The notes under the pieces were generated by a model. The model made no database searches, was not told the origin of the DNA, and worked only from the letters and a program-made list of their open reading frames with translations. A stretch of DNA of 26,703 bases. Origin: an uncultured Traorella sp. GTDB taxonomy: Bacteria > Bacillota_I > Bacilli_A > Erysipelotrichales > Erysipelotrichaceae. Location: the NCBI GenBank assembly GCA_945919165.1, contig CAMEIZ010000006.1:1-26703 (forward strand), in the 5' to 3' direction. Below are positions 1-8,397 of the stretch, in pieces (the stretch's first letter is position 1; every line of letters starts with the position of its first letter). Made by a program: the position numbers and the translations under genes.

Positions 1-1
1 G

Positions 2-268
2 GATTTATTGATGCTGGATGAGCCCTGTGCCAGCATTGATCCAACTACAACTCATGAAATAGAAAAAATGTTGGTTAAAATGAATCAGAATGCTCATATG
101 ACGATTTTATTTGTGACCCATAATTTGGATCAGGCAAAGCGAATTGCAGATGAAGTATTGTTGTTGAATCAGGGAAAAAATATAGAAATTTGTAACAAAA
201 ATGATTTTTTTGAACATCCTAATCATCCTTTGACACAAAAATTTATAAAAGGAGAGTTGTTGATCTAA
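2..268 (+). CDS. tupC: Oxyanion (probably tungstate) ABC transporter ATPase, C-terminal part
   Basis: This is the C-terminal 88 residues of an ABC ATPase; the 5' end lies outside the window. The reading frame opens with the Walker B strand LLMLDEP, followed by the D-loop (SIDP) and the H-loop (VTHN). The protein ends about 50 residues after the H-loop, so it lacks the C-terminal TOBE/MOP domain usual in ModC and WtpC ATPases. That length fits the short TupC type. The next gene, moeA, starts on the base after this stop, and an aldehyde:ferredoxin oxidoreductase lies downstream, so tungstate is the likely substrate. ABC ATPase identity is certain from motifs. Substrate is inferred from context; molybdate, or another substrate handled by a TOBE-less ATPase, cannot be excluded. 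Confidence 0.75.
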   Translation, partial: DLLMLDEPCASIDPTTTHEIEKMLVKMNQNAHMTILFVTHNLDQAKRIADEVLLLNQGKNIEICNKNDFFEHPNHPLTQKFIKGELLI

Positions 269-1498
269 ATGGAACTACTCAAATCAGATTCATTAAAAGA
301 AGCACAAATCAAATTAAAGAATGAAACAGAAAAACTTCAGTTAAAAACAAAGCTGATCAAAAGTGAAGATGCCTGTTGTTTTGTCTGTGCTCAAAATATC
401 TATGCCAATGAAAATGTTCCTCCTTTTCGCAGATCCTGTGTCGATGGTTTTGCCATACGTGCCCAAGACAGTTATGGAGCCAATGAATCTAGTCCCATTT
501 TCTTTGATATTGTGGGGCAGCTAAATATTGATGATTATTCTAACATTACTCTTAACTCTCAGCAAGCCGTTCAGATTCAAACAGGATCCATGATTCCTTT
601 TGAAGCAAATGCGGTAGTAATGATTGAATATTGTGAGACTTATGCAAAGAATAAAATGGCTGTTTACCGTCCTGTCAGTATCAATGAAAATGTGATTCAA
701 GAAGGTGAAGATATTCATATAAATGAATGTCTGATCCAAAAAGGAAGGCGTCTTACACCATCCGATATTGGTATGCTGGCTTCATTGGGAATTGAGGAAA
801 TTGAAGTTTATCAACCACTTAAAATCGCTGTTCTTTCAAGTGGCGATGAGCTCAAAGGAATTCATGAAAAGATTACGGGTTCTTATATTCGTGATATTAA
901 TTCATACAGCTTGGCATCCAGAGCCAGACAGGCCGGTTTAATCGTGAAAGAAATCAAAAAAATCCGAGATGATGAAAAATTAATTCATGATGCTGTATTA
1001 GAAGCTTCTGCTGATTGTGATATAGTGGTGATCAGTGGCGGAAGTTCAAAGGGAAATAAAGATTATACGAAAAGAATTTTAGAAGAGATTACACATTGTA
1101 TTTTAACGCATGGCATCGCAATCAAACCAGGGAAACCAACCATTATTTCATATGATCATCTTCGTGAAACACTGATTGTCGGATTACCGGGACATCCTTT
1201 AGCGGCTATGATGATGTTTGAACTAATTGTTTTAAATTGGGTTAATCAGAAAATGAATTGTTTGAAAAAATACCCGGTCTTTGCACAAATAAGTGAAAAT
1301 GTATCCAGTAATCAGGGAAGAGAAACTTGTCTTTTTGTTCATTTAATTCAAAAAGACCAAGGCTATGAAGCTGTTCCTATTTATTCAAAATCCGGAAGTA
1401 TTTCAGTGTTGTCAAAAGCGGATGGTTATACTTTGATATCCCGTCAGTCAGAAGGCTTAAAAAAAGGTGAAACTGTTCAAGTTGAGGTATTGTCATGA
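269..1498 (+). CDS. moeA: Molybdopterin molybdenumtransferase MoeA (first copy)
   Basis: MoeA inserts molybdate or tungstate into adenylylated molybdopterin in the cytoplasm. The 409-residue length matches the family. Visible motifs are PPFRRSCVDGFA around residue 51 with Asp59, TGSMIP at 105-110, EGEDI at 145-149, SSGDE at 190-194, GGSSKGNKDY at 257-266, HGIAIKPGKP at 281-290 and GLPGHP at 305-310. These are the metal- and pterin-binding signatures of MoeA domains. The ATG directly follows the transporter stop, and GGAGAG lies 12 bases upstream of it. The stop overlaps the next moeA start by 4 bases (ATGA), so the two are probably translationally coupled. It could be specific for W or Mo; the sequence alone does not say which. 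Confidence 0.93.
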   Translation: MELLKSDSLKEAQIKLKNETEKLQLKTKLIKSEDACCFVCAQNIYANENVPPFRRSCVDGFAIRAQDSYGANESSPIFFDIVGQLNIDDYSNITLNSQQAVQIQTGSMIPFEANAVVMIEYCETYAKNKMAVYRPVSINENVIQEGEDIHINECLIQKGRRLTPSDIGMLASLGIEEIEVYQPLKIAVLSSGDELKGIHEKITGSYIRDINSYSLASRARQAGLIVKEIKKIRDDEKLIHDAVLEASADCDIVVISGGSSKGNKDYTKRILEEITHCILTHGIAIKPGKPTIISYDHLRETLIVGLPGHPLAAMMMFELIVLNWVNQKMNCLKKYPVFAQISENVSSNQGRETCLFVHLIQKDQGYEAVPIYSKSGSISVLSKADGYTLISRQSEGLKKGETVQVEVLS

Positions 1499-3393
1499 AA
1501 AGAAATCTATATTTGAATATACAAAATAGAGTTGAAGCCTGTCAGAATTTTCTTGATCATTTTCAGCATCTTCAACCGCAATATGAGATTATTGATACCA
1601 TTAATAGTCTGAATAGAATTACGTATGAAGCCATTGATGCGAAATTGAGTGTTCCTTCTTATAATTCCTGTGCTATGGATGGAATTGCCGTGATAAGCTC
1701 TCATACGATTCTGGCAAGTGAAAATCATCCAGTTGTTTTACATCCTCAAACTGATTATGTGGAAGTAGATACCGGAGATATGATCCAGGATCCTTATGAT
1801 GCTGTTATTATGGCAGAAGATCTCATTGAGACAGATGATGGGTATAAAATCATTGCTCCCACGCATCCATTTGCTCATGTAAGAGCTATTGGTGAAGATA
1901 TCGTGACCAAAGAGATGGTTTTACCTTCTCATCATAAAATTCGCAGTATTGATATTGCCGTTTTGTTATCTACTGGTAATTCTCAAATCAAGGTGATCAA
2001 AAAGCCAACAGTTGCCATCCTTCCTACAGGAGATGAAATGGTCGATTATCATGAAGAAATCAAAGATGGTAGGATCATGGAGACAAATTCCTGGATGTTT
2101 GTCAATCTTATTCAAGAGCATGGTGGAGAGGCTGTTCGCTATCCTATTTTGCGTGATGATTTAGAACTGATTAAAAGAACCCTTCTAAAAGCTGTTCAGG
2201 AATCTGATCTTGTGATCATTAATGCCGGATCAAGTGCAGGAAGAGATGACTATACCATTCATGCAATTTCTCAACTTGGAAAAGTATTTACCCATGGAGT
2301 TTCAATTAAACCGGGTAAACCTGTTATATTGGGTGAAGTAAAGGGTAAGCCGGTGATTGGACTTCCGGGGTATCCGCTAAGCTCGTATTTTACTTTTGAT
2401 GCATTTGTTGTTCCTTTGTTGAAGCAAATGCAACAACAAAAGTCAAATGAAGAAAACATCATAACAGCTAAAATCACAAAAACATTAATGTCAAGCTTTA
2501 AATATGAAGAATATGTCAGAGTGAAGCTTGGAAAAGTGAATGATGAAATCATTGCTGCTCCGCTTCAACGCGGTGCAGCAGCTACCATGTCATTAGTTCA
2601 GGCTGATGGTTTCTGCGTTATTCCAGAGAACAGTGAAGGAGTCAATGCACATGACTTGATTAAAGTTCATTTGCTTACTGATTTGAATCAAATTGAAAAT
2701 ACATTCGTGATGATTGGCAGTCATGACTTGCTGTTAGATGTCATCAATGATCAGATTAAAGAAAACAGTCAGAATTTTTATGTCTCAAGCACCCATGTCG
2801 GTTCTCTTTCAGGTTTGATTGCCTTAAGAAAACATGAGTCTCATTGTGCATCAACTCATCTGTTAGATGAAAAAACTGGTTTATATAATACACCGATCAT
2901 CAAAGAAATGTTTACTGATGAAAAAATGGTTTTGATTAAAGGAGTCAGAAGAAGACAGGGTTTAATTGTAAGAAAAGGAAATCCGGATCATATTTATACA
3001 TTAAAGGACTGTGTACATCATCGTTTCATTAATCGTCAAAAAGGCTCCGGTACCCGTGTCTTACTGGACTATCAATTAAAATGTCAGGGAATTTCAGGTG
3101 AACAGATTCCGGGATATGATCATGAGGCTACGACGCATATGGCAGTAGCAGTGGCTGTTGCCAAAAAGAATGCTGATGTTGGAATGGGAATTTATTCATG
3201 TGCCAAAGCACTTGATTTGGATTTTATTGATATTGCGTATGAAGAATATGATTTTGTTACCTATGAAAATTATTTAAATCTTCCTTTTATGAAATCATTT
3301 CTTGAGGTTTTAAAAAGTGAGAAATTTCATCGTAAGCTGGATGAATTAGGTGGTTATACCTATGAAGAAATTGGAGAGATTTATCATTTATGA
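1495..3393 (+). CDS. moeA: MoeA fused to a periplasmic-binding-protein-like domain
   Basis: This 632-residue protein has a complete MoeA part (residues 1 to about 400) and a C-terminal domain of about 228 residues resembling the substrate-binding fold of molybdate-type binding proteins (the COG1910-type PBP-like domain). MoeA motifs include SCAMDG with Asp62, TGDM, GED, PTGDEM, NAGSSAGRDDY, HGVSIKPGKP and GLPGYP. The C-terminal part contains STHL, RRQGLIVRKGNP, NRQKGSGTR and the A-DVGMGIYS stretch common to that family. No signal peptide precedes it, so the binding domain works in the cytoplasm and may hold or sense the oxyanion for insertion; that role is inference. It overlaps both neighbours by 4 bases (ATGA). 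Such fusions are known in Bacillota and archaea. Two MoeA paralogues side by side suggest division of labour, for instance W versus Mo. Confidence 0.92.
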   Translation: MKRNLYLNIQNRVEACQNFLDHFQHLQPQYEIIDTINSLNRITYEAIDAKLSVPSYNSCAMDGIAVISSHTILASENHPVVLHPQTDYVEVDTGDMIQDPYDAVIMAEDLIETDDGYKIIAPTHPFAHVRAIGEDIVTKEMVLPSHHKIRSIDIAVLLSTGNSQIKVIKKPTVAILPTGDEMVDYHEEIKDGRIMETNSWMFVNLIQEHGGEAVRYPILRDDLELIKRTLLKAVQESDLVIINAGSSAGRDDYTIHAISQLGKVFTHGVSIKPGKPVILGEVKGKPVIGLPGYPLSSYFTFDAFVVPLLKQMQQQKSNEENIITAKITKTLMSSFKYEEYVRVKLGKVNDEIIAAPLQRGAAATMSLVQADGFCVIPENSEGVNAHDLIKVHLLTDLNQIENTFVMIGSHDLLLDVINDQIKENSQNFYVSSTHVGSLSGLIALRKHESHCASTHLLDEKTGLYNTPIIKEMFTDEKMVLIKGVRRRQGLIVRKGNPDHIYTLKDCVHHRFINRQKGSGTRVLLDYQLKCQGISGEQIPGYDHEATTHMAVAVAVAKKNADVGMGIYSCAKALDLDFIDIAYEEYDFVTYENYLNLPFMKSFLEVLKSEKFHRKLDELGGYTYEEIGEIYHL

Positions 3394-4319
3394 AAGATAG
3401 CTTCAATCGGGAAATCAACTATTTACGAGTATCTGTAACAGATCGATGTAATTTGAGATGTGCTTACTGCATGAAAGAAGAAGGCATTAAGATCAAGGAT
3501 CATCAAGATATTATTTCTTATGAAAATATTTTGACAACAATTCAAATGGCTGCTGAGCTAGGTATTCATAAAGTTCGTATAACCGGAGGAGAACCTCTGG
3601 TAAGAAAAGATATGATACCTTTTTTGGAAAAAGTGTCTAAGATTGAAGGTATTGATGAATTGTGTCTAACCACTAATGGTATTTTGCTTAAACAATATGC
3701 CAAACAGCTTCAACAGGCTCATGTACATCGAATCAATATTTCTTTGGATACACTGAATGCTGATAAATATAAATTCATTACCCGAAAAGGGAAGATTGAA
3801 GATGTTTTGGAGGGAATACAAATTGCTTTGTCTGAATTTGAACAGGTAAAAATCAATGTTGTTTATATTAAAGGTTTTAATGATGATGAAGTATTTGATT
3901 TTATTGATTTGACTCGAAAATATCCCATCGATGTGCGTTTTATTGAATTGATGCCCATTGGAGAGGCTAAAAATTGGACATATGAGGCTTTCAATCTGGA
4001 AGCTGTTGCAAAGGCTGTCTCACTTGAAAAATGTCCGCCAGAGGAAGGTGTAGCAACCTTATATCGAGTTAAAAACGGTTTGGGACGTGTAGGGGTGATT
4101 CAGGCAATGAGTCATAGCTTTTGTGCTTCATGTAATCGATTGCGATTAACTGCCGATGGCAAAATCAAACCATGTTTATTTTCAAATCAGGAATTTTCAG
4201 TTCGAAATAAAAGTGCGGAAGAAATAAAAAACATTCTGATATCCGCCATACAACAGAAACCAAAATCAAAAGACGAAAGCATACAAACACTAAGAAATAT
4301 GAATGAGATAGGAGGATAA
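3390..4319 (+). CDS. moaA: GTP 3',8-cyclase MoaA
   Basis: MoaA is the radical-SAM enzyme that, with MoaC, converts GTP to cyclic pyranopterin monophosphate. The N-terminal [4Fe-4S] motif is C20-x3-C24-x2-C27 (DRCNLRCAYC), and the C-terminal substrate-binding cluster is C245-x2-C248-x13-C262, the classical MoaA arrangement. GGEP is present, and the chain ends in the Gly-Gly tail needed for MoaA activity. At 309 residues it is slightly shorter than the E. coli enzyme. The ATG overlaps the upstream moeA stop by 4 bases. The two terminal glycine codons (GGAGGA) also form the ribosome-binding site of moaC. Confidence 0.97.
   Translation: MKDSFNREINYLRVSVTDRCNLRCAYCMKEEGIKIKDHQDIISYENILTTIQMAAELGIHKVRITGGEPLVRKDMIPFLEKVSKIEGIDELCLTTNGILLKQYAKQLQQAHVHRINISLDTLNADKYKFITRKGKIEDVLEGIQIALSEFEQVKINVVYIKGFNDDEVFDFIDLTRKYPIDVRFIELMPIGEAKNWTYEAFNLEAVAKAVSLEKCPPEEGVATLYRVKNGLGRVGVIQAMSHSFCASCNRLRLTADGKIKPCLFSNQEFSVRNKSAEEIKNILISAIQQKPKSKDESIQTLRNMNEIGG
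4309..4316 (+). promoter_or_regulatory. moaC ribosome-binding site inside the moaA Gly-Gly codons
   Basis: TAGGAGGA lies 4 bases before the moaC ATG at 4321. The same bases encode the obligatory C-terminal Gly-Gly of MoaA (GGA GGA TAA), so the protein tail and the next gene's Shine-Dalgarno sequence are one element. Confidence 0.8.
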
Positions 4320-4320
4320 A

Positions 4321-4794
4321 ATGGAATTTACGCATTTTAATGAAGAAGGCAAAGCAAAAATGGTCAATGTTTCTTCAAAAAACCAAACAACTCGTCATGC
4401 TAAAGCGAAAGCAGTTGTAAGGGTAAATGCTGAAACATTCCATTTAATTCAAACAGGCGGTATTTCAAAAGGAGATGTTTTAGCTGTCAGCCAGGTTGCA
4501 GGAATTATGGCAAGCAAAAAGACCTCAGAACTGATTCCAATGTGTCATCCAATCATGATCGAAGGATGTGATCTAAGCTTTACTTTATTGGAAGAAACTC
4601 ATGAAATCGAAATTGTCAGTGATTTAACCTGCAGTAATAAAACAGGCATTGAAATGGAAGCTTTAACAGCTGTTTCCATTGCTGCCTTAACGATTTATGA
4701 TATGTGCAAAGCCATACAAAGAGATATTGAAATACGTGAAATCTGCCTTCTGGAAAAATCCGGAGGGAAAAGTGAATACAAAAGAGGTGAGTGA
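4321..4794 (+). CDS. moaC: Cyclic pyranopterin monophosphate synthase MoaC
   Basis: MoaC rearranges the MoaA product to cyclic pyranopterin monophosphate. The 157-residue length is normal. The diagnostic blocks are all present: THFNEEGKAKMV at the start, ELIPMCHP in the middle, then KTGIEMEALTAVS, LTIYDMCKA and KSGGKS near the end. The ATG follows a strong Shine-Dalgarno sequence. The stop at 4792-4794 lies directly before the start of the MogA/MoaB-type gene, so the pathway genes form a tight polycistron. Confidence 0.97.
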   Translation: MEFTHFNEEGKAKMVNVSSKNQTTRHAKAKAVVRVNAETFHLIQTGGISKGDVLAVSQVAGIMASKKTSELIPMCHPIMIEGCDLSFTLLEETHEIEIVSDLTCSNKTGIEMEALTAVSIAALTIYDMCKAIQRDIEIREICLLEKSGGKSEYKRGE

Positions 4795-4795
4795 T

Positions 4796-5296
4796 GTGAA
4801 CTATCAAGCAGCAATAATAACCATGAGTGATTCACGATGTGATGGATCAAAAGAAGATCTTTCTGCGAAAGCTATTCGAAGAATTGTGGAAGAACATCAA
4901 TGGGAGGTTGCCTACTATGCGATTATCGATGATGAGTATGAGCATATAAGAAGTCAACTTTTAAAGTGTAGTGATGAACTGCAGATTCCCCTCATTCTGA
5001 CAACAGGTGGGACGGGTTTTAGTCAAAGGGATAATACCCCTGAAGCAACCCTGTCAGTGATTGAAAAACAAGTTCCCGGAATCAGTGAAGCCATGCGAGC
5101 TAAAAGTATGGAAGTGACTCCTAAAGGCATGCTCTCACGGGGTGTCAGCGGTATTCGCAATAAATCCTTAATTGTAAATCTTCCTGGAAGTCCAAAAGCT
5201 GTTTCGGAATGTCTGGAATATGTGATCGACCCAATTCTTCATGGGGTGATGGTACTTTTAGGTGATGTGAAAAATTGTGGTGAGCATCATGGCTAA
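4796..5296 (+). CDS. mogA: Molybdopterin adenylyltransferase (MogA/MoaB family)
   Basis: This enzyme adenylylates molybdopterin so that MoeA can insert the metal. The GTG at 4796, with GAGGTG 6 bases upstream, gives 166 residues, the usual size, beginning MNYQAAIITMSDSR. A second in-frame GTG at 4772 is possible but would overlap moaC. Family motifs are TTGGTGFSQRDNTPEA (about residues 69-84), the alpha-helical PGISEAMR and the C-terminal LPGSPKAVSECL. MogA and MoaB share this fold and cannot be separated reliably by eye; without a second such gene here, adenylyltransferase is the sensible role. The end overlaps the MOSC-ThiF gene by 8 bases. Confidence 0.92.
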   Translation: MNYQAAIITMSDSRCDGSKEDLSAKAIRRIVEEHQWEVAYYAIIDDEYEHIRSQLLKCSDELQIPLILTTGGTGFSQRDNTPEATLSVIEKQVPGISEAMRAKSMEVTPKGMLSRGVSGIRNKSLIVNLPGSPKAVSECLEYVIDPILHGVMVLLGDVKNCGEHHG

Positions 5297-6389
5297 GGTA
5301 GTAGCTGTTTGTAAGAGTGAAAAAAAAGGAACAATCAAAAAAGAAGCAGCAAGCATTCATTGTATTGAAAACTATGGAATTGAGGATGATGCTCATGCCG
5401 GAAACTGGCATCGTCAAGTATCGCTGATGTCTTTATCAGATATGAAAATGGTTCATGCTGAATATCCAGGTGAACATTATGGTGTTTTTGCTGAGAATAT
5501 TCTTGTAGATGATGCCTGTTTATTTCAGTTGGAAATCGGAACAAAGATTCACATTGGTGAGGTAATCTTGGAAGTCAGTCAAATTGGGAAAGAATGTCAT
5601 CAAGGATGTGAAATCCAGAAAAAGACAGGAAAATGTGTCATGCCTCAAATTGGAATTTTCACAATTGTGCTTCATGGAGGAATCATTTATCCAAAAGATG
5701 AAATAACCTTTGAAAAACCCAATCAATATGAAAAAAACTTTGGCGCACTATCAAATGAAAAACAAAAAGAATTCGCAAAGAAGAGAATTACAATAGTCGG
5801 AATTGGTGCTTTGGGTCAAATGGTGGCACATGAATTGATTCGTTTGGGCTGCAGGCATTTGGTTCTGATTGATCCTGATTTTTTCAGTTATACGAATCAA
5901 AATCGTCAATTATATGCAGATTCAAAAACATTGTATCAATCAAAATGTGAAATTACCAAAAAACAATTAGAGCTCATTCAGCCCCAAGCGGATATTCAGA
6001 TATATAAACAAGCTCTTACATCGGAAAATGGCATTAGACTGATTCAATCATCTGATGTTGTGGTAGATTGTGTGGATCAGCCCAACATCAAGCAATTGAT
6101 GGAAAAACTATGTGAAGAAATCAATGTTGTACTTGTACATGGTGCAGTTGATGGCTGGTTTGGACAAGTTGCTGTCAGCTATCCCCATGATCATCTTTTA
6201 GAAAAGCTGTATCAGGGAAACAAACCTCGATCTGAAGCTTCTCTTGTGACAACTGTCAATGTGGTAGCTTCATTTCAGAGCAGTGAAGTATATAAAGTGT
6301 TATGTGAACCTCATCTGGCAATGCGCCATCAGATTTTAATGATTGATTTATTACGAAATGAGATTTCAAAAGTCGATTTTCATTCATAA
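5289..6389 (+). CDS. MOSC domain fused to a ThiF/MoeB-type E1-like domain
   Basis: The ATG at 5289 (GGTGAG 4 bases upstream) gives 366 residues beginning MAKVVAVCKSEKKGTIK, the typical opening of short bacterial MOSC proteins. Residues 1 to about 145 are the MOSC domain, with GIEDDAHAG, QIGKECHQGCEI and CVMPQIGIF; candidate sulfur-handling cysteines are C103, C107 and C116. After a short linker comes an E1-like domain with the nucleotide motif GIGALG (171-176) and DPDFFSYTNQNRQ (195-207), resembling MoeB, ThiF and HesA. The paired CxxC zinc motifs of E. coli MoeB are missing. Such domains adenylylate the C-terminal Gly-Gly of ThiS/MoaD carriers, and one is encoded at 8390, so that is the likely partner. 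MOSC domains are linked to sulfur transfer to molybdenum cofactor. The joint role is inferred; domain identities are clear. Confidence 0.9.
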   Translation: MAKVVAVCKSEKKGTIKKEAASIHCIENYGIEDDAHAGNWHRQVSLMSLSDMKMVHAEYPGEHYGVFAENILVDDACLFQLEIGTKIHIGEVILEVSQIGKECHQGCEIQKKTGKCVMPQIGIFTIVLHGGIIYPKDEITFEKPNQYEKNFGALSNEKQKEFAKKRITIVGIGALGQMVAHELIRLGCRHLVLIDPDFFSYTNQNRQLYADSKTLYQSKCEITKKQLELIQPQADIQIYKQALTSENGIRLIQSSDVVVDCVDQPNIKQLMEKLCEEINVVLVHGAVDGWFGQVAVSYPHDHLLEKLYQGNKPRSEASLVTTVNVVASFQSSEVYKVLCEPHLAMRHQILMIDLLRNEISKVDFHS

Positions 6390-6406
6390 AAATGTAAGCG
6401 TATACA
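6378..6406 (+). promoter_or_regulatory. Candidate AOR promoter
   Basis: TTTCAT (6378-6383) and TATACA (6401-6406) are separated by 17 bases. The -35 box is poor and the -10 box fair. The -10 box lies inside the predicted cre site, which would fit repression by CcpA. This is the only non-coding gap over 50 bases within the module, so a second transcription start here is plausible but unproven. Confidence 0.35.
6392..6406 (+). promoter_or_regulatory. Predicted CcpA catabolite-responsive element (cre)
   Basis: ATGTAAGCGTATACA matches the Bacillus cre consensus WTGNAANCGNWNNCW at every defined position and has ATGTA/TACAT arms if the next T is included. It lies 53 bases upstream of the AOR start, in the gap that separates the cofactor genes from AOR. 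This suggests carbon-catabolite control of AOR, carrier, ferredoxin and alcohol dehydrogenase. Binding is inferred from sequence only, and no ccpA gene is in the window. Confidence 0.6.
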
Positions 6407-6459
6407 TCTGAATTTTAGTGTTTATTGAAGATGAGAAAAATTATGAACGAGGTGATGAT

Positions 6460-8397
6460 ATGTCTACAGAATTAGGTGGCTATATGGGAAAAGTCATCAA
6501 AATAAATTTAAATACACAAGAAGTATCAGAATATCCTTTTACAGATCAGGAACGTAAACTGTTTATTGGCGGAAAAACAATGGCAGCCAAAATTCTCAAT
6601 GATCATTTTAAAGGTAATGAAAAACCCTTTTCAGATGAAAATCTGCTTGTGATTACAACAGGACCGTTAACTGGATCAGGTGCGCCAAGCTCAAGCCGTT
6701 TCAATATTTCAACACTTTCTCCTCAGACAGGCTATATTACATCTTCTAACTGTGGAGGGAACTTTGGTTATTATTTAAAAAAAGCCGGTTTGGATGCTTT
6801 GATTCTTCAGGGACATTGTGAAAAGCCAAGCTGGATTGAAATTCAAAATGATCATGTTGTTTTTCATGATGCTCGTGATCTTTGGGGTCTTAAAACATCT
6901 CAGACTCAGCAGGCATTAGATGAAAAATTAAAAATGAAAAACGGCAGAGTCCGCAAAAACGGCAAAATATGCATAGGACCAGCTGGAGAAAATAAAGTTC
7001 TTTATTCATGTATTGTTTCAAATGAACGCGTTTCTGGACGTGGCGGTACGGGTGCCATCATGGGCTATATGAACGTTAAGGCGGTTGTTGCAAGCGGTAA
7101 TTCAACAGTCAAAGTCGTTGAAAAAGAAAAGATGGTTCGTCATACTCAGAAATGGTTTAAATATTTAAGAAATCATCCATTGACGGGCAATCAGCTGCCA
7201 AAGCTTGGAACAGCTGGTTTAGTCAGCGGAATGCAGATGAAAAACATTCTTTCAACGAAAAACTATCAATATGGTCAGTATGATGATTTTGAAAAGATCA
7301 GTGGTGAATTGCTTGCGGAAAAATACAACATTGTCAATAAAGGATGTCTGACATGCCCTATTAAATGTGCCAGAACTGTTGAAGTAGATGGTAAGCATGT
7401 TAAGGGACCGGAACTTGAAACGCTGGTACTATTAGGAAGCGGCATTTTAAATAATGATTTGGAATCCATTTTAAAATGGAATTATGAATTGGATGAATTG
7501 GGCATGGATACAATTTCCTGTGCTAATACAATTTCTTATGCGATGGAAGCCAATGAAAAAGGTTTATGGGACAATGGGCTTGTTTTCTCAGATCAAAAAG
7601 CTGTTTCTGAAATATTTGAAAAGATTGCTTATCGTCAGGGAATCGGTGATGAACTGGCATTAGGAAGCAAACGCTTATCAGAAAAATATGGCGGAAAAGA
7701 GTTTGCGATTCATGCCAAAGGTATGGAATTAGCAGCTTATGAACCGAGAAAATCAGTTGGATTAGGACTTGGCTATGCTGTAAGCAATCGAGGCGGATGT
7801 CACTTAAACGGTGGATATCTGGTTATTTTGGAAGGATTGGGTTTATCTATTAATCCAACTACTTATCATGGAAAAGCTGACCTGACAATGTTATTTCAGG
7901 ATTTGATGGAAATGATTTCCGCAACCGGACAATGCTTATTTACAAGCTATGCTTTTTTCCCGAGTCCGCTGATGAATCATCCTAACAGCTGGTATACCAA
8001 AGCATGCAACAAGATATTGCCTTATTGTGGAGGTGTCGTAAGAATGATTAATAAATTTCCAGAGATTGCTTTCTTCCATCTTCCTGTTTTTCATCATACA
8101 AAAGCATTTGAATATGTCACAGGAATGAAAATGACTTTTGGTCACTATATACGCTGTGGTGAGAGAGGCTATAATCTTGAAAGAGAAGTGAATCGGAAAT
8201 TTGGAGTTGATGCGAATAAAGATGCCTTACCAAAACGCTTAGTCGAAACATTACAGGATCCAAATGATCCAAATTCAAAAGTGCCTCTGGAAAAAATGAA
8301 AAAAATTTATTATAAAGCCAGAGGATGGGATGAAAAAGGTATTCCTACGAAAAAGACATTAAAGAAATTAAAGATCGGAAGTGATTTGATTGATTAG
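6460..8397 (+). CDS. aor: Tungsten-type aldehyde:ferredoxin oxidoreductase
   Basis: AOR enzymes oxidise aldehydes to carboxylic acids with ferredoxin as electron acceptor, using a tungsto-bispterin and one [4Fe-4S] cluster. The ATG at 6460 follows GAGGTGAT and gives 645 residues starting MSTELGGYMGKVIKINL. An upstream in-frame extension (from 6418) has no ribosome site. Cluster cysteines are visible as C296-x2-C299-x3-C303 and C492 (GQCLF), matching the spacing of the Pyrococcus enzyme (C288, C291, C295, C494). Other signatures are GGKTMAAKIL, TGPLTGSGAPSSSRF, NCGGNFGYYLKKAG, GRGGTGAIMGYMNVKA and GPELETLVLLGSG. The complete cofactor pathway lies upstream, and a carrier protein, a ferredoxin and an alcohol dehydrogenase lie downstream. 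The actual substrate cannot be read from the sequence, and tungsten rather than molybdenum is a family-based inference. Confidence 0.94.
   Translation: MSTELGGYMGKVIKINLNTQEVSEYPFTDQERKLFIGGKTMAAKILNDHFKGNEKPFSDENLLVITTGPLTGSGAPSSSRFNISTLSPQTGYITSSNCGGNFGYYLKKAGLDALILQGHCEKPSWIEIQNDHVVFHDARDLWGLKTSQTQQALDEKLKMKNGRVRKNGKICIGPAGENKVLYSCIVSNERVSGRGGTGAIMGYMNVKAVVASGNSTVKVVEKEKMVRHTQKWFKYLRNHPLTGNQLPKLGTAGLVSGMQMKNILSTKNYQYGQYDDFEKISGELLAEKYNIVNKGCLTCPIKCARTVEVDGKHVKGPELETLVLLGSGILNNDLESILKWNYELDELGMDTISCANTISYAMEANEKGLWDNGLVFSDQKAVSEIFEKIAYRQGIGDELALGSKRLSEKYGGKEFAIHAKGMELAAYEPRKSVGLGLGYAVSNRGGCHLNGGYLVILEGLGLSINPTTYHGKADLTMLFQDLMEMISATGQCLFTSYAFFPSPLMNHPNSWYTKACNKILPYCGGVVRMINKFPEIAFFHLPVFHHTKAFEYVTGMKMTFGHYIRCGERGYNLEREVNRKFGVDANKDALPKRLVETLQDPNDPNSKVPLEKMKKIYYKARGWDEKGIPTKKTLKKLKIGSDLID

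Noticed and set aside
4697..4795. Upstream extension of the MogA/MoaB-type gene inside moaC
   Set aside because: The MogA fold starts at the NYQAAIITMSDS strand; the GTG at 4796 has GAGGTG in place.
6418..6459. Longer N-terminus of AOR
   Set aside because: The family starts near GGYMGKV, and only the ATG at 6460 has a ribosome site.
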